Below are positions 34,300 to 42,686 of a stretch of 64,000 nt of DNA, one piece after another. Source of the stretch: SAR92 clade bacterium H455 (GTDB lineage Bacteria; Pseudomonadota; Gammaproteobacteria; Pseudomonadales; Porticoccaceae); the NCBI GenBank assembly GCA_024802545.1, contig CP103416.1, positions 1,240,001 through 1,304,000 on the forward strand, read 5' to 3'. Numbering within the stretch: the stretch's first letter is position 1; each line of letters begins with the position of its first letter. The notes below the pieces were generated by a model, which was not told the origin of the DNA, did not search any database, and saw nothing but the letters and a program-made list of their open reading frames with translations. A program made the translations under genes and the position numbers.

Positions 34300-35508
34300 A
34301 TCGTCAATTTAAACGTTAAACGCTTCGTTGTTTCTCTTTTAGGCATTCCATTTTTACTCGCGTTCGGCCTTAGTTTCGCCACTGCAGAGACTGTTGCCGT
34401 TATAGATGTACAGGCTAGTGAGTCTCTCCTAAGTGGTTCTAATTATCTTGCTGTGTCCAGAAATAGTCTCGGTGGTTCTCTCGATATAGATGGCAACGGT
34501 GAATATGACGCGCTTACCGACGGTCTTTTATTATTGCGCGGGATGTTTGGTTTAACTGGCGATACATTGATTGATAATGCGGTTGCTACAGATGCGATTT
34601 ATACGTCCTCGACTGACATTTTGAGCCGTATCGAAAGCGTCTCTGATGATGTGGATATAGATAACAATGGTGAGGTCGACGCGTTAAGTGATGGTTTAAT
34701 GATTCTTCGTTATCTATTTGGCTTGCGTGGTGATGTCTTGCTTAATGGGGTTGTTGCGGATGATGGCGATAGAGATAGCGCCTCTGCAATTGAGCTATAT
34801 ATTGCGTCATTGCTGCCAGCGATTGATGACAATGCAAATTCTGTTAATACCTCTGGTGCGTTTGAGCTTATTGGCAGCACAGTGACACTGCAAGATTACA
34901 ATCCCGCCAGCCAGAAGATCATCAAAACCCAGTTTGACTTGGAGATCGCGGATGGCCTGTCCAGCGCCGACCTTCGATCAGCACCTCTCAATCTGGCTAA
35001 TATTAAGAATGGCGTAGCCTCACCAGTAGGCGATTATTCCGATGCTTTGCTCAGGTTTGATCTTTCTAGCGCTCTTCCAGTGGTGGATGGCAGTGGCACA
35101 GTGGATCTCTATGTGACTACAGGTGCTGATGCTGTTAGAGGAAGCAGCGAGTCCCAGATACATTGCCAGTTGTTGATTGACTGGTCATCAGATGGAGTCA
35201 CTGCATCCATTGTTGAGCCTTCACAGAAGATTAAAATCTCGGTGATTAGATCAAGTTATACGGCGTATCTCGAGATCGATGCGTTCGATATTATGGCGGT
35301 CTCGGTGGATGAAGTAAGCGGTGTGAAAACCCTGGATATCAAACTTTTGTCTGCATTAAGTGAAGGGGTAAAGGTGGCTGGCGGTCTGTTGGACTCGCTG
35401 TTGGTGCCGAGAATATTGCACATTAAGCTGATTACTGACATGCTGGTGAATGACTCTGAGGGTTTTTCGGTCACTGAATTTGATTCGGTGATTAGGCTCG
35501 ACAATTAG
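34300..35508 (+). CDS. Secreted dockerin-like protein with one copy of the unrecognised domain; probable AUC start
   Basis: The frame is open from 34270, but the first ATG/GTG/TTG is a GTG at 34453, well inside the mature protein. Starting at ATC 34300 gives a classic signal peptide (N-VKR, then VVSLLGIPFLLAFGLSFATA), and GGAG at 34288 is 8 nt upstream; I therefore propose an AUC start and a 402-aa product. Two EF-hand/dockerin-like repeats follow, DIDGNGEYDALTDGLLLLR (residue 62) and DIDNNGEVDALSDGLMILR (residue 119), each followed by FGLxGD. Residues 188-402 are one copy of the domain repeated in the two lipoproteins. It starts 2 bp after the barrel gene. It may bind calcium and dock on the other proteins. 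Confidence 0.7.
   Translation: MVNLNVKRFVVSLLGIPFLLAFGLSFATAETVAVIDVQASESLLSGSNYLAVSRNSLGGSLDIDGNGEYDALTDGLLLLRGMFGLTGDTLIDNAVATDAIYTSSTDILSRIESVSDDVDIDNNGEVDALSDGLMILRYLFGLRGDVLLNGVVADDGDRDSASAIELYIASLLPAIDDNANSVNTSGAFELIGSTVTLQDYNPASQKIIKTQFDLEIADGLSSADLRSAPLNLANIKNGVASPVGDYSDALLRFDLSSALPVVDGSGTVDLYVTTGADAVRGSSESQIHCQLLIDWSSDGVTASIVEPSQKIKISVIRSSYTAYLEIDAFDIMAVSVDEVSGVKTLDIKLLSALSEGVKVAGGLLDSLLVPRILHIKLITDMLVNDSEGFSVTEFDSVIRLDN
34861..35505 (+). repeat. Single 645-bp copy of the unrecognised domain
   Basis: This encodes 215 aa with LQDYNP, SSADLRSAPLNLANI, YSDALLRFDL, a GADAVRGSSESQ loop, a W-x-x-DG segment, KLLSALS and a final LHIKLITDM strand. It aligns end to end with the copies at 25797 and 31021, but the YPAS segment is altered, making it the most diverged of the eight copies. 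Confidence 0.8.
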
Positions 35509-35543
35509 TGTGATGGTTAATCAAAATCTGATCCACGAATAAT

Positions 35544-35579
35544 AAAAAAGGCCCTAGCAATTGTGCTGGGGCCTTTTTT
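35544..35579. terminator. Bidirectional intrinsic terminator
   Basis: AAAAAAGGCCC-T-AGC and GCT-G-GGGCCTTTTTT form a stem of about 14 pairs with loop AATTGT, flanked by an A-run on the left and a T-run on the right. It ends the adhesin operon (+) and the convergent wecA-like gene (-). Confidence 0.92.
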
Positions 35580-35601
35580 GTTGTGCTAGTGATCTGTTGG
35601 A

Positions 35602-36669
35602 TTAGCTCTTAAAAACCAGCTGTCGGACAGTCCGTGCAAACTTAAACGCATGCTTAAAGATAAACTGAAAGTAAAGTCCAAAAACCATCAAAAACAATAT
35701 AAAAGAGACCACTTCACTCTGGGGCCATGCTCGTTCCAACAGAATGCCGATCCCGGCAAGCACTGCCGCAGCCAGAATAATCGCCATTAATGCCTGCCGT
35801 TGAGTAAAGCCAGCGCGCATCAAAATATGGTGCAGATGAGTTCGATCTGCATGGAACGGCGAGCGCCCTTTGCTGACCCTGCGCACCATAGTGCTGACCA
35901 TATCCATCAGTGGGATAGCAACCAGCCAGAGTGCGGTTGCAGGTTGAATCACTGCGTGGTTGCTCTGAGTGAAGTGGATCATGGCAATGGCGACGGCGCA
36001 GCCGAGAAAGGTACTGCCAGCATCGCCCATAAAGACCTTAGTCTTGGCCAAGGGCCCGATTGTTAGGTTAAACATTAAGAATACGCCAATAGAAGTGGCG
36101 ATGTAGGCAAGTAGGGCGACTTGGTTGTCCGGTGCTTGGCCGTTGGCTAATAGCAGCAGGCTGAGCAGGGAGACAATCGTCAGTGAACCTGCCAGTCCAT
36201 CTATACCGTCGACCATATTGTAGGCATTACAGAGCCCGGTAATCGCTATCGCGGTAAAGGGGATTGCCAATAGCCCTAGGTTTATGGCGCCAAACCCGAT
36301 TAGATCACCGAGGTCTCGCAGACTGGCGCCGCCGACAGTGGCAAGGGTTACGCCGGCGATAAGCTGCATGGTCAGCCGGTAGTAGGGGTGCACGGGATAG
36401 CGGTCGTCGAGGGCGCCAATAAATGTGATCAGGCCGCAGATTAGGGCTATGCCAATAAAGCTTTCGGGAAGATTGAGAAACAATACGGCACAAAATAGTA
36501 CCGAGAGGTAGATGGAGATGCCTCCGACCAAAGGCACTGCACCAAGATGTGTTTTACGGCCCTGGGGGCGATCCAGTAGCCCGGTGGCATGAGATATTGG
36601 GATCAGTAGTTTGGTTACAGCAAAGCTCAGTAGAGCGACGCCTGCGAGGGATGGTAGATACTGAATCAT
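35602..36669 (-). CDS. wecA: Undecaprenyl-phosphate N-acetylglucosaminyl-1-phosphate transferase (WecA/TagO type)
   Basis: This 355-aa multi-pass protein starts at the ATG at 36669, which has AAGGGA 9 nt upstream; an in-frame extension to 36774 lacks membrane or family features. Motifs are DRPQGRKTHLGAVPLVGG at the N-terminus, FIGALDDRYPV (Asp-Asp), NAYNMVDGIDGLAG, FMGDAGSTFLG, and the His loop ADRTHLHHILMRAG. It transfers GlcNAc-1-phosphate (or a close relative) to undecaprenyl phosphate, starting O-antigen or related glycans. It keeps the canonical VDGIDGLAG form, unlike the MADGANGL paralogues at 2-2196. It is monocistronic here. Confidence 0.88.
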   Translation of the reverse strand: MIQYLPSLAGVALLSFAVTKLLIPISHATGLLDRPQGRKTHLGAVPLVGGISIYLSVLFCAVLFLNLPESFIGIALICGLITFIGALDDRYPVHPYYRLTMQLIAGVTLATVGGASLRDLGDLIGFGAINLGLLAIPFTAIAITGLCNAYNMVDGIDGLAGSLTIVSLLSLLLLANGQAPDNQVALLAYIATSIGVFLMFNLTIGPLAKTKVFMGDAGSTFLGCAVAIAMIHFTQSNHAVIQPATALWLVAIPLMDMVSTMVRRVSKGRSPFHADRTHLHHILMRAGFTQRQALMAIILAAAVLAGIGILLERAWPQSEVVSFILFLMVFGLYFQFIFKHAFKFARTVRQLVFKS

Positions 36670-37004
36670 TAGTGTATTCCCTTTTGTAATTCCATTTAGT
36701 TTTAACTCTGTTCTGCTGAGACCTACAGTCTCTCCTTGAACCCTTTTATCACCAACTTTACGGCAGCCGCCCATATAGATTTAAATATGGAGGCTTAGTA
36801 GCTAATACGCAGAGCACAGGGCCTACCCTGAGCGCCGCCTTAAATGAAGTGCTATCCATCCTAGGATTGCCCTTCCTGACTGTTTTGCTGCGCCCAAGTA
36901 TGCTCTTTTCTGGCTGGGGATTCTAGTTTTTCAGTTCGTCCAGACGTTGGCCTGTCGGCAGATGGTCAAAAATCTAACGGTTATGGCAATGGGTAAAAAT
37001 AATC
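36670..37004. other. Intergenic region upstream of wecA
   Basis: About 330 bp between the wecA start and the tRNA-Asn terminator. It should hold the wecA promoter on the minus strand. I find no gene, repeat or strong hairpin. Confidence 0.3.
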
Positions 37005-37036
37005 AAAAAAAAAGGCCGCATTTCTGCAGCCTTTCT
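37005..37036 (-). terminator. Intrinsic terminator of tRNA-Asn
   Basis: Read on the minus strand, AAAGGC-T-GC, loop AGAAAT, GC-G-GCCTTT is followed by a long T-run. It lies seven bases beyond the encoded CCA end of the tRNA gene. Confidence 0.85.
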
Positions 37037-37042
37037 TATATT

Positions 37043-37118
37043 TGGCTCCACCTCTTGGATTCGAACCAAGGACCCAATGATTAACAGTCATTTGCTCTAC
37101 CAACTGAGCTAAGGCGGA
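37043..37118 (-). tRNA. tRNA-Asn(GTT)
   Basis: This is a 76-nt cloverleaf on the minus strand. The acceptor stem is TCCGCCT/AGGTGGA with one G-T pair, the D arm is TAGCTCAGTTGGTAGAGCA, the anticodon arm is ATGACTGTTAATCAT with GTT, the T arm is CTTGGTTCGAATCCAAG, the discriminator is G, and the CCA is encoded. A terminator follows. Confidence 0.97.
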
Positions 37119-37389
37119 ATTGTCTGTTGCTTCGACAAGGCGGGCATTTTAGGTGGCATAGAAGGCAGAGTCAACAATTTCTGGGTACTTAATCAAGGCT
37201 ATTTTCAGCTTGTTGAAAAAGTCTTGTTGTAGGTCAATCTGGCTCTGCTCATTGCTTTATCAATGTATCTGGCAAGTCGGCTGTCAGTTGACGAGTTTTT
37301 TCGCAGTCACAGCTCATTTGACTTCTTATAGGCTGTATAATTGCGAACATGTTGGCCCTAGGGGCGGTTGTTTATGGAAGGGAATTCAT

Positions 37390-38094
37390 TTGCATCAGAT
37401 TAATCGGATAGGTAAGTGTCTGCTGGCCGCAGCGTTGTTTTTTATATTTGAGCTGGGCGTTGCCAAGGGGCAAGTGCCAGTCCTGACCGAGGTTGAAAAG
37501 CAGTTCGCGCCACTATTTAGTGAGATTTCCCTGCAGCTTTCGACCGATAAACAGCGTTATCTCCGTGATCCCATGGCCTATCAAGACTTTATTGACCTGC
37601 GATTGCGTCCGCTCTGGGATATAGCGTCTACCGCCAGGGCCCTAGTAGGGCGGCAGAATTTTGCGGCAATGACCCGGACCCAGCGACAGGATCTTATTGT
37701 GGCTGTGAGAAACACCTTGGCGCGCTATGCCTTTGAAGGGCTGGAAAAGTATTCTGGCCAACAGTTTCAAATCGTCGATATAGTCATCAATCAGCACGCC
37801 AGTATGGGCTGGGTTCAGGTATTGATGGAGTCGTCACTGATACCAGATATTATTTTAGACGTATTGATTAAACAGACTGACCCTGAGAAGGGAATTTGGC
37901 AGGCGGTGGATATTCGCTTTAAAGGCATCACCTATGTCTCGGTCAAAAAGCACTCATTCCGCGAAACCATCGAAGAGCAGGGTATAGATAGATTGATTAC
38001 TGACTTAAACCGCAAAAACCGCGAGTACTTTGCCGATATCTGCAGCAAAACCCAGAGCAGCGGCAGGGCACCCTGCGTCCTGAGAGCAGAATAA
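37390..38094 (+). CDS. MlaC/Ttg2D-like periplasmic phospholipid-binding protein
   Basis: I place the start at TTG 37390 (GGAAGGG 7 nt upstream), giving 234 aa with a signal peptide, [21 protein letters not shown]. The longer frame from 37210 is cysteine-rich and unlike the family. The mature part has the MlaC fold signatures: [51 protein letters not shown], and [19 protein letters not shown]. MlaC proteins carry phospholipid between the outer and inner membrane. Here no mlaD, mlaE or mlaF is adjacent, so this is a stand-alone homologue, 2 bp before uvrB and probably co-transcribed with it. The C-terminus has two cysteines ([12 protein letters not shown]) that could pair. Confidence 0.8.
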   Translation: MHQINRIGKCLLAAALFFIFELGVAKGQVPVLTEVEKQFAPLFSEISLQLSTDKQRYLRDPMAYQDFIDLRLRPLWDIASTARALVGRQNFAAMTRTQRQDLIVAVRNTLARYAFEGLEKYSGQQFQIVDIVINQHASMGWVQVLMESSLIPDIILDVLIKQTDPEKGIWQAVDIRFKGITYVSVKKHSFRETIEEQGIDRLITDLNRKNREYFADICSKTQSSGRAPCVLRAE

Positions 38095-38096
38095 GC

Positions 38097-40127
38097 GTGG
38101 CCGACGTCCTACCTATGCCACCTTTGACTGTGGTCAGTGACTACTCTCCGGCGGGAGATCAGCCTGAGGCGATTAAAAAGCTGGTTCAAGGCCTAGAAAA
38201 TGGCCTCTCCGCCCAGACTCTGCTCGGTGTAACCGGCTCCGGTAAAACCTTTACTGTGGCCAAAGTCATGGAAGCTGTGCAACGGCCAACTATTGTTATG
38301 GCCCACAATAAGACATTGGCGGCACAGCTCTACGGCGAGTTTAAAAGTTTCTTCCCCAACAATGCGGTGGAGTATTTTGTCTCTTACTATGACTACTACC
38401 AACCCGAAGCCTATGTGCCTTCATCTGACACCTTTATTGAAAAAGACGCCGCGGTAAACTCCCATATTGAGCAGATGCGTCTGTCCGCCACCAAAGCGCT
38501 GATGGAGCGACGCGATGTAATCGTTGTCGCCACTGTGTCGGCTATTTATGGTCTTGGCGATCCCAAAGCCTATATGAAGATGCTATTGCATCTATCCCGC
38601 GGTGAAAAAATTGATCAGCGAGATATTCTCCGGCGGCTCGCCGAACTGCAATACAAGCGCAATGACATAGATTTTGATCGCTCCTCTTATCGGGTGCGCG
38701 GGGATGTGATTGATGTCTATCCAGCCGACTCAGATTATGAAGCGCTGCGTATTGAGCTGTTTGACGACGAGGTAGAAAACCTCACCCTGTTCGATCCGCT
38801 GACCGGTGAAGTGCTGGGCAAAGTGCCGCGCTATACAGTCTATCCCAAGTCTCACTATGTGACGCCACGCCACACAGTGGTTGAAGCCGCGGATAAAATT
38901 ATCGTTGAGTTGGATGAGCGTCTGACGCAATTGCGCTCTGTGGATAAGTTGGTTGAAGCTCAGCGCCTTGGCGAGAGAGTCCGCTACGACAGTGAAATGA
39001 TGCGTGAGCTGGGTTACTGCAATGGCATTGAGAATTACTCTCGCTACCTCTCTGGGCGACCGCCAGGCGATCCGCCGCCAACACTGTTTGATTACCTGCC
39101 CGACGATGCGCTGCTGATTATCGATGAATCCCACGTCACAGTGCCGCAGATTGGTGGTATGTACAAAGGGGATCGGTCGCGCAAAGAAACGTTAGTTGAG
39201 TATGGCTTTAGACTGCCTTCAGCCCTGGATAATCGTCCCCTGCGCTTTGATGAGTGGGAGGGCCTAGCGCCACAGATGATTTTTGTCTCGGCGACACCGA
39301 GCCGCTACGAAGCCGCTAACGAAGGGCAGGTGGTTGAACAGGTGGTGCGACCCACGGGGCTTTTAGATCCCGAGATCGAAGTGCGTCCGGCACTGAATCA
39401 GGTGGATGATGTACTCTCGGAAATTCATCGTTGCGTCGCCGCTAATGAACGCGTCCTAATTACAGTGCTGACCAAGCGCATGGCTGAAGACCTGACTGAT
39501 TATTTGACTGAGCACGGTGTCCGCGTGCGCTATCTGCACTCAGATATAGACACAGTAGAGCGTGTCGAAATTATCCGCGATCTGCGCCTTGGAGAATTTG
39601 ATGTGCTGGTGGGTATTAACCTGCTGCGAGAAGGTTTAGACATGCCAGAGGTTTCTCTGGTGGCGATTTTTGATGCGGATAAAGAAGGTTTTCTGCGTTC
39701 TGACACTTCATTAATTCAGACCATTGGTCGCTCTGCACGGCATGTGCGCGGTAAAGCCATACTCTACGCTGACAAGATTACCGGTTCCATGGGCCGCGCT
39801 ATTGACGAGACTAAGCGTCGTCGCGCCAAGCAGATTGAGCACAACAGATTGCATGGCTTGACCCCTGTGGGTATCACTAAATCCGTTGCCGATATTATGG
39901 AAGGAGCTTATGCCGGGCAGGGTAAGACTAAGCGCGGTAAAAAAGTTGCTGAGGGTCTTGGGCGCTATGAGATAGACGAAGCGCCGGTGGCGATTCGCGA
40001 TATAGCTAAAGAGCTCAAGCGGCTGGATGAGAAAATGTATCAGCATGCGCGTAATTTGGAATTCGAAGAAGCGGCTCAGGTACGCGATGAGATTGGTAAA
40101 TTGCGTGAACGTAGTTTGGCGTCTTAG
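38097..40127 (+). CDS. uvrB: Excinuclease ABC subunit B
   Basis: UvrB is the damage-verifying helicase-like subunit of nucleotide excision repair. It has 676 aa from the GTG at 38097; an ATG at 38115 is an alternative matching the usual N-terminus ([15 protein letters not shown]). Walker A is GVTGSGKT, the beta-hairpin is [12 protein letters not shown], Walker B is [10 protein letters not shown], and motif VI is QTIGRSARH. The C-terminal UVR domain ([20 protein letters not shown]) contacts UvrC and UvrA. All elements are present. A MlaC-like gene precedes it by 2 bp. Confidence 0.97.
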   Translation: MADVLPMPPLTVVSDYSPAGDQPEAIKKLVQGLENGLSAQTLLGVTGSGKTFTVAKVMEAVQRPTIVMAHNKTLAAQLYGEFKSFFPNNAVEYFVSYYDYYQPEAYVPSSDTFIEKDAAVNSHIEQMRLSATKALMERRDVIVVATVSAIYGLGDPKAYMKMLLHLSRGEKIDQRDILRRLAELQYKRNDIDFDRSSYRVRGDVIDVYPADSDYEALRIELFDDEVENLTLFDPLTGEVLGKVPRYTVYPKSHYVTPRHTVVEAADKIIVELDERLTQLRSVDKLVEAQRLGERVRYDSEMMRELGYCNGIENYSRYLSGRPPGDPPPTLFDYLPDDALLIIDESHVTVPQIGGMYKGDRSRKETLVEYGFRLPSALDNRPLRFDEWEGLAPQMIFVSATPSRYEAANEGQVVEQVVRPTGLLDPEIEVRPALNQVDDVLSEIHRCVAANERVLITVLTKRMAEDLTDYLTEHGVRVRYLHSDIDTVERVEIIRDLRLGEFDVLVGINLLREGLDMPEVSLVAIFDADKEGFLRSDTSLIQTIGRSARHVRGKAILYADKITGSMGRAIDETKRRRAKQIEHNRLHGLTPVGITKSVADIMEGAYAGQGKTKRGKKVAEGLGRYEIDEAPVAIRDIAKELKRLDEKMYQHARNLEFEEAAQVRDEIGKLRERSLAS

Positions 40128-40201
40128 GGAGATTACAGTCAGTCGATAGTAGGTTTTTAGCTGGCACTCTAAGCGGTAGGCCGCGGTGCAATGCGGCAGG
40201 A

Positions 40202-40268
40202 GATCCTTCGGCTTCGCTCAGGATGATAGGGTTTGGAGTGTCATCCCGACCGAAGTGGAGGGATCTCC
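40202..40268. repeat. Dispersed repeat pair (shared with the 59.1-59.5 kb region)
   Basis: GATCCTTCGGCTTCGCTCAGGATGA-type sequence (40202-40226) is the reverse complement, with one change, of 59420-59444. TCATCCCGAC then GAGGGATCTC (40241-40268) matches the start of the repeats at 59119 and 59256. Such modules are dispersed intergenic repeats in many proteobacteria. Here they directly abut the 3' end of the GIY-YIG relic. Confidence 0.75.
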
Positions 40269-40510
40269 ATCAGATCACTCCAATCTGGATTCACCTTCTC
40301 AATCAAGCGTTCCTTCTTATCACGCCGCCAACCCTTAAGCTGCCGTTCTCGGGCCACGGCAGAAGCAGCTCTCTGATATGCTGATTTGGCAGAAATATGA
40401 CGCAGGTCTTGACGTGTTAGACACCTCAGCAATAGGTGCCGGTATTCATGCGCTGGCAGACCGATCAGAACAGTATGTTCTTGGCGCAATATGTGAAGAA
40501 TACAGCGAGG
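40241..40510 (-). pseudogene. Decayed GIY-YIG endonuclease relic
   Basis: The C-terminal end RERQLKGWRRDKKERLIEKV then NPDWSDL is the hallmark of the solitary short GIY-YIG nuclease family. Upstream in the same frame, CILHILRQEHTVLIGLPA resembles the usual YIL...NTVLYIGVT start, with the GIY Tyr lost and the middle shortened and scrambled. The expected catalytic Arg and Glu segments are not visible. The reading frame ends by running into the repeat at 40241, giving the tail MEIPPLRSG. Confidence 0.6.
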
Positions 40511-40820
40511 CAGCAGACCGCTCGAAGGAACACCCTTTAAGTAAGGCAAACCACAGGGCCGTTATTGATGACGCTTTAGAGGATATTGTTAGCGGTGATC
40601 TATCCATTAATAGCCCAGTTACTCAAACCACTATGAACAGCCGGAAAATAGAGGCGCTGGGCAAGTCTCTTGTGAAGATGTGAGATTATGCTCTGCCCAA
40701 TAAATCAGCCCTTCTCGATAACAACTCTCAAGACCTGCTTGTTATGGCTGAAATGATCGTGACACTAGCCAGAGAAACGAATGACCTGATTGATCAGCCC
40801 CACATTTGGAGGTCTTAAGG

Positions 40821-41211
40821 GTGAGTGCAGTCTACAGTTTCTTACCCCCACCAGAACAGGTGATGGCTGATAGGTTGCTGGGGGGGGATTACAGTTTTCA
40901 TCTTTCTGCTGAGGGCTGCGTACTAGCTGGCGATCCTCGCTGTAGTCAGGTGAGAATCCCTTTTTTAAGATCAACCTATGTGTCTAGCGATGAACCCGAT
41001 GAAGCCGGCTGTGGTCTGTATCAAGATTATCAGCCGCAAGTATTTGTTAACTTGCTGGTGGTGCAAATCACCGATGAGCCTTTGCAGGCAGTGGCCGAGT
41101 TGGCCAGCAGCAATATGGTGCTGTAGTGTGTGATTGATGACCGTCAGGTGAGTTTTTCTAGCTCCGATCACGATGTGTCAGTGAATATCGAGCTGCTGCA
41201 GTTAACAGTGT
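40821..41211 (+). pseudogene. Unrecognised coding relic interrupted by TAG
   Basis: From the GTG at 40821 a 101-codon frame (SAVYSFLPPPEQVMADRLLG...) runs to TAG at 41124. The same frame resumes for 28 codons (CVIDDRQVSFSSSDHDVSVN...) to TGA at 41209. The protein-like character continues across the stop. I do not recognise a family. It could instead be a short real gene ending at 41126. Confidence 0.35.
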
Positions 41212-41260
41212 GACTTTATCAAACGCCATGCAACGCGGTTTTGCCTAAAAATAGCGGCAT

Positions 41261-41304
41261 AAAAAAACCGGTCGCACCGACTCAAGAGCGGTGCGACCGG
41301 TTTA
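41261..41304 (-). terminator. Intrinsic terminator of the amidohydrolase operon
   Basis: AAACCGGTCGCACCG, 9-nt loop, CGGTGCGACCGGTTT is a perfect 15-bp stem. On the minus strand it ends in a T7 tract, 12 bp after the amidohydrolase stop. Confidence 0.93.
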
Positions 41305-41315
41305 AGGGGGAATGC

Positions 41316-42647
41316 TTACAGCGTATTTTTGTGGACTGAACCGCCCTTCATAATGACACGCAGGTTTTGTTGCGGCTGGGTCAATATACCCATGTCCTTT
41401 AGGGGGTTGCCGTCAACGATCAGGATGTCGGCGAGTGCACCCACTTCAATAACACCCACTTTGCCGTAGGGGTTTCGGGGCCCAGAAAGCCCTACCAGCT
41501 CGCCGGCTTTAGACGTCGCCTGACGCAGTACTTCAACATTGCTAAACCATTGAGTGCGAATAGCTAGCTCTTGATTAGTGCTCTCCAACGCCTTTAGAGA
41601 AGTGACAATGTCGGTGCCAAAGACGATATTTTTGTAGCCAATTTCATTAGCCGTCGTCATTAGGTCATTGAGGCCATCGTAAGCTTGGCGCTGCTTGGCC
41701 AGTTGGTCGGCATTCATGCCGTTAAACTCCTGTTTGAACACCAATACCTGGGGTGACAGCCAGATGCCTTTTTTGTTCATGTATTTTATGGTGTCGCGGT
41801 CGATCAAGTTAGCGTGCTCGATAGAGCGCACACCGAGGTCGACGGCGCGGCGCACACCCTTGCTGTTGTAGACGTGTGCGGCTACGTAAGTGCCCCAATC
41901 ATTGGCGGCGTCCACCGCCGCACTCACTTCGGCTTCGGTAAACTGGGTCACATCCAGCGGGTCGGCATAAGAGCTAATACCACCACCTACGGAAATTTTA
42001 AGCTGGGTGGCGCCGCGGCGCAGGTTCTCTCGCGCTGCCTGTAAAACCTGTGCGGTGCCATCGGCGACAACAACCATGCCGCGCTCTTCAAGCGGGCTGC
42101 GGCTGGTCGGGTCTAGCAGGCGCGACGGCGCTTGGTCGGTGCGATGGTCGCCGTGGCCTGAGGTTTGCGAAATCATACCGCCAGAGGGGTAGATGCGCGG
42201 GCCGGCTACCAGCCCTTTATCGATCGCTTTTTTCAGCGAGAAGGTGTTGCCACTCATATCTCGAATAGTGGTAAAACCGTTGTCCAAAAACATTTTGGCG
42301 GCCACTGTAGCGGTGTAAGCAAACGTGTAGTCGTCCGACGTTAGTGCAGACCAAACCGGCAGCTGCAGCATCACATGAGTGTGGGCATCAATCAGGCCGG
42401 GCATTAGGGTGCGCCCGCCGGCATCAATCACTTTAGCGTCAGCGGGGGTGGTTAAGTTGGCGCCAATAGATTGAATGACGCCATCTTCAATTAACACATC
42501 CTGCGCCGTTGAGAGCGAATCCTGAATGCCGTCAAAAATGCGCGCATCGCGAATAACGGTACTTTCTGCCACTGCTAGGCTAGCTGCCAATGTGACAAGG
42601 CACACCATGGCGGCTTTTCTGGCGGTATTAAAGAGTTGTTGTTTCAC
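41316..42647 (-). CDS. Secreted metal-dependent amidohydrolase (prolidase/imidazolonepropionase-like)
   Basis: This 443-aa protein has a Sec signal peptide ending ASLAVAES and the amidohydrolase superfamily layout. GLIDAHTHVML near residue 87 is the HxH metal site, TQLKISVGGG near 215 holds the Lys expected to be carboxylated, AAHVYN near 256 and SIEHANLID near 276 carry the metal His residues, and VFGTDIV near 335 the catalytic Asp. The C-terminal ALADILIVDGNPLKD closes the composite beta domain. Members include Xaa-Pro dipeptidases and other exported amide hydrolases; the substrate is unknown. It lies 39 bp downstream of a cyclophilin lipoprotein gene, likely co-transcribed. Confidence 0.85.
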   Translation of the reverse strand: MKQQLFNTARKAAMVCLVTLAASLAVAESTVIRDARIFDGIQDSLSTAQDVLIEDGVIQSIGANLTTPADAKVIDAGGRTLMPGLIDAHTHVMLQLPVWSALTSDDYTFAYTATVAAKMFLDNGFTTIRDMSGNTFSLKKAIDKGLVAGPRIYPSGGMISQTSGHGDHRTDQAPSRLLDPTSRSPLEERGMVVVADGTAQVLQAARENLRRGATQLKISVGGGISSYADPLDVTQFTEAEVSAAVDAANDWGTYVAAHVYNSKGVRRAVDLGVRSIEHANLIDRDTIKYMNKKGIWLSPQVLVFKQEFNGMNADQLAKQRQAYDGLNDLMTTANEIGYKNIVFGTDIVTSLKALESTNQELAIRTQWFSNVEVLRQATSKAGELVGLSGPRNPYGKVGVIEVGALADILIVDGNPLKDMGILTQPQQNLRVIMKGGSVHKNTL

Positions 42648-42686
42648 TGTGTTTCCCTCGTGGTCTGATTATGGTTTTAAAAAATA

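Larger units (their letters stand above)
40128..41260. other. Degenerate region between uvrB and the amidohydrolase gene
   Basis: About 1.1 kb with no confident intact gene. It holds dispersed repeats (40202-40268), a decayed GIY-YIG nuclease on the minus strand, and plus-strand frames interrupted by stops. The plus frame 40378-40683 continues past TGA for 41 further codons to 40805, and the plus frame from GTG 40821 continues past TAG 41124 for another 28 codons. This looks like decaying coding sequence. Confidence 0.5.

Noticed and set aside
37043-37118. tRNA-Asn as attachment site of an integrated element
   Set aside because: No integrase, direct repeat of the tRNA 3' end or foreign gene block is next to it within the window.
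40378-40683. 101-aa plus-strand gene
   Set aside because: Its first half is the exact complement of the GIY-YIG relic, it has no ribosome site, and the frame continues past its stop; I treat it as part of a decayed region.
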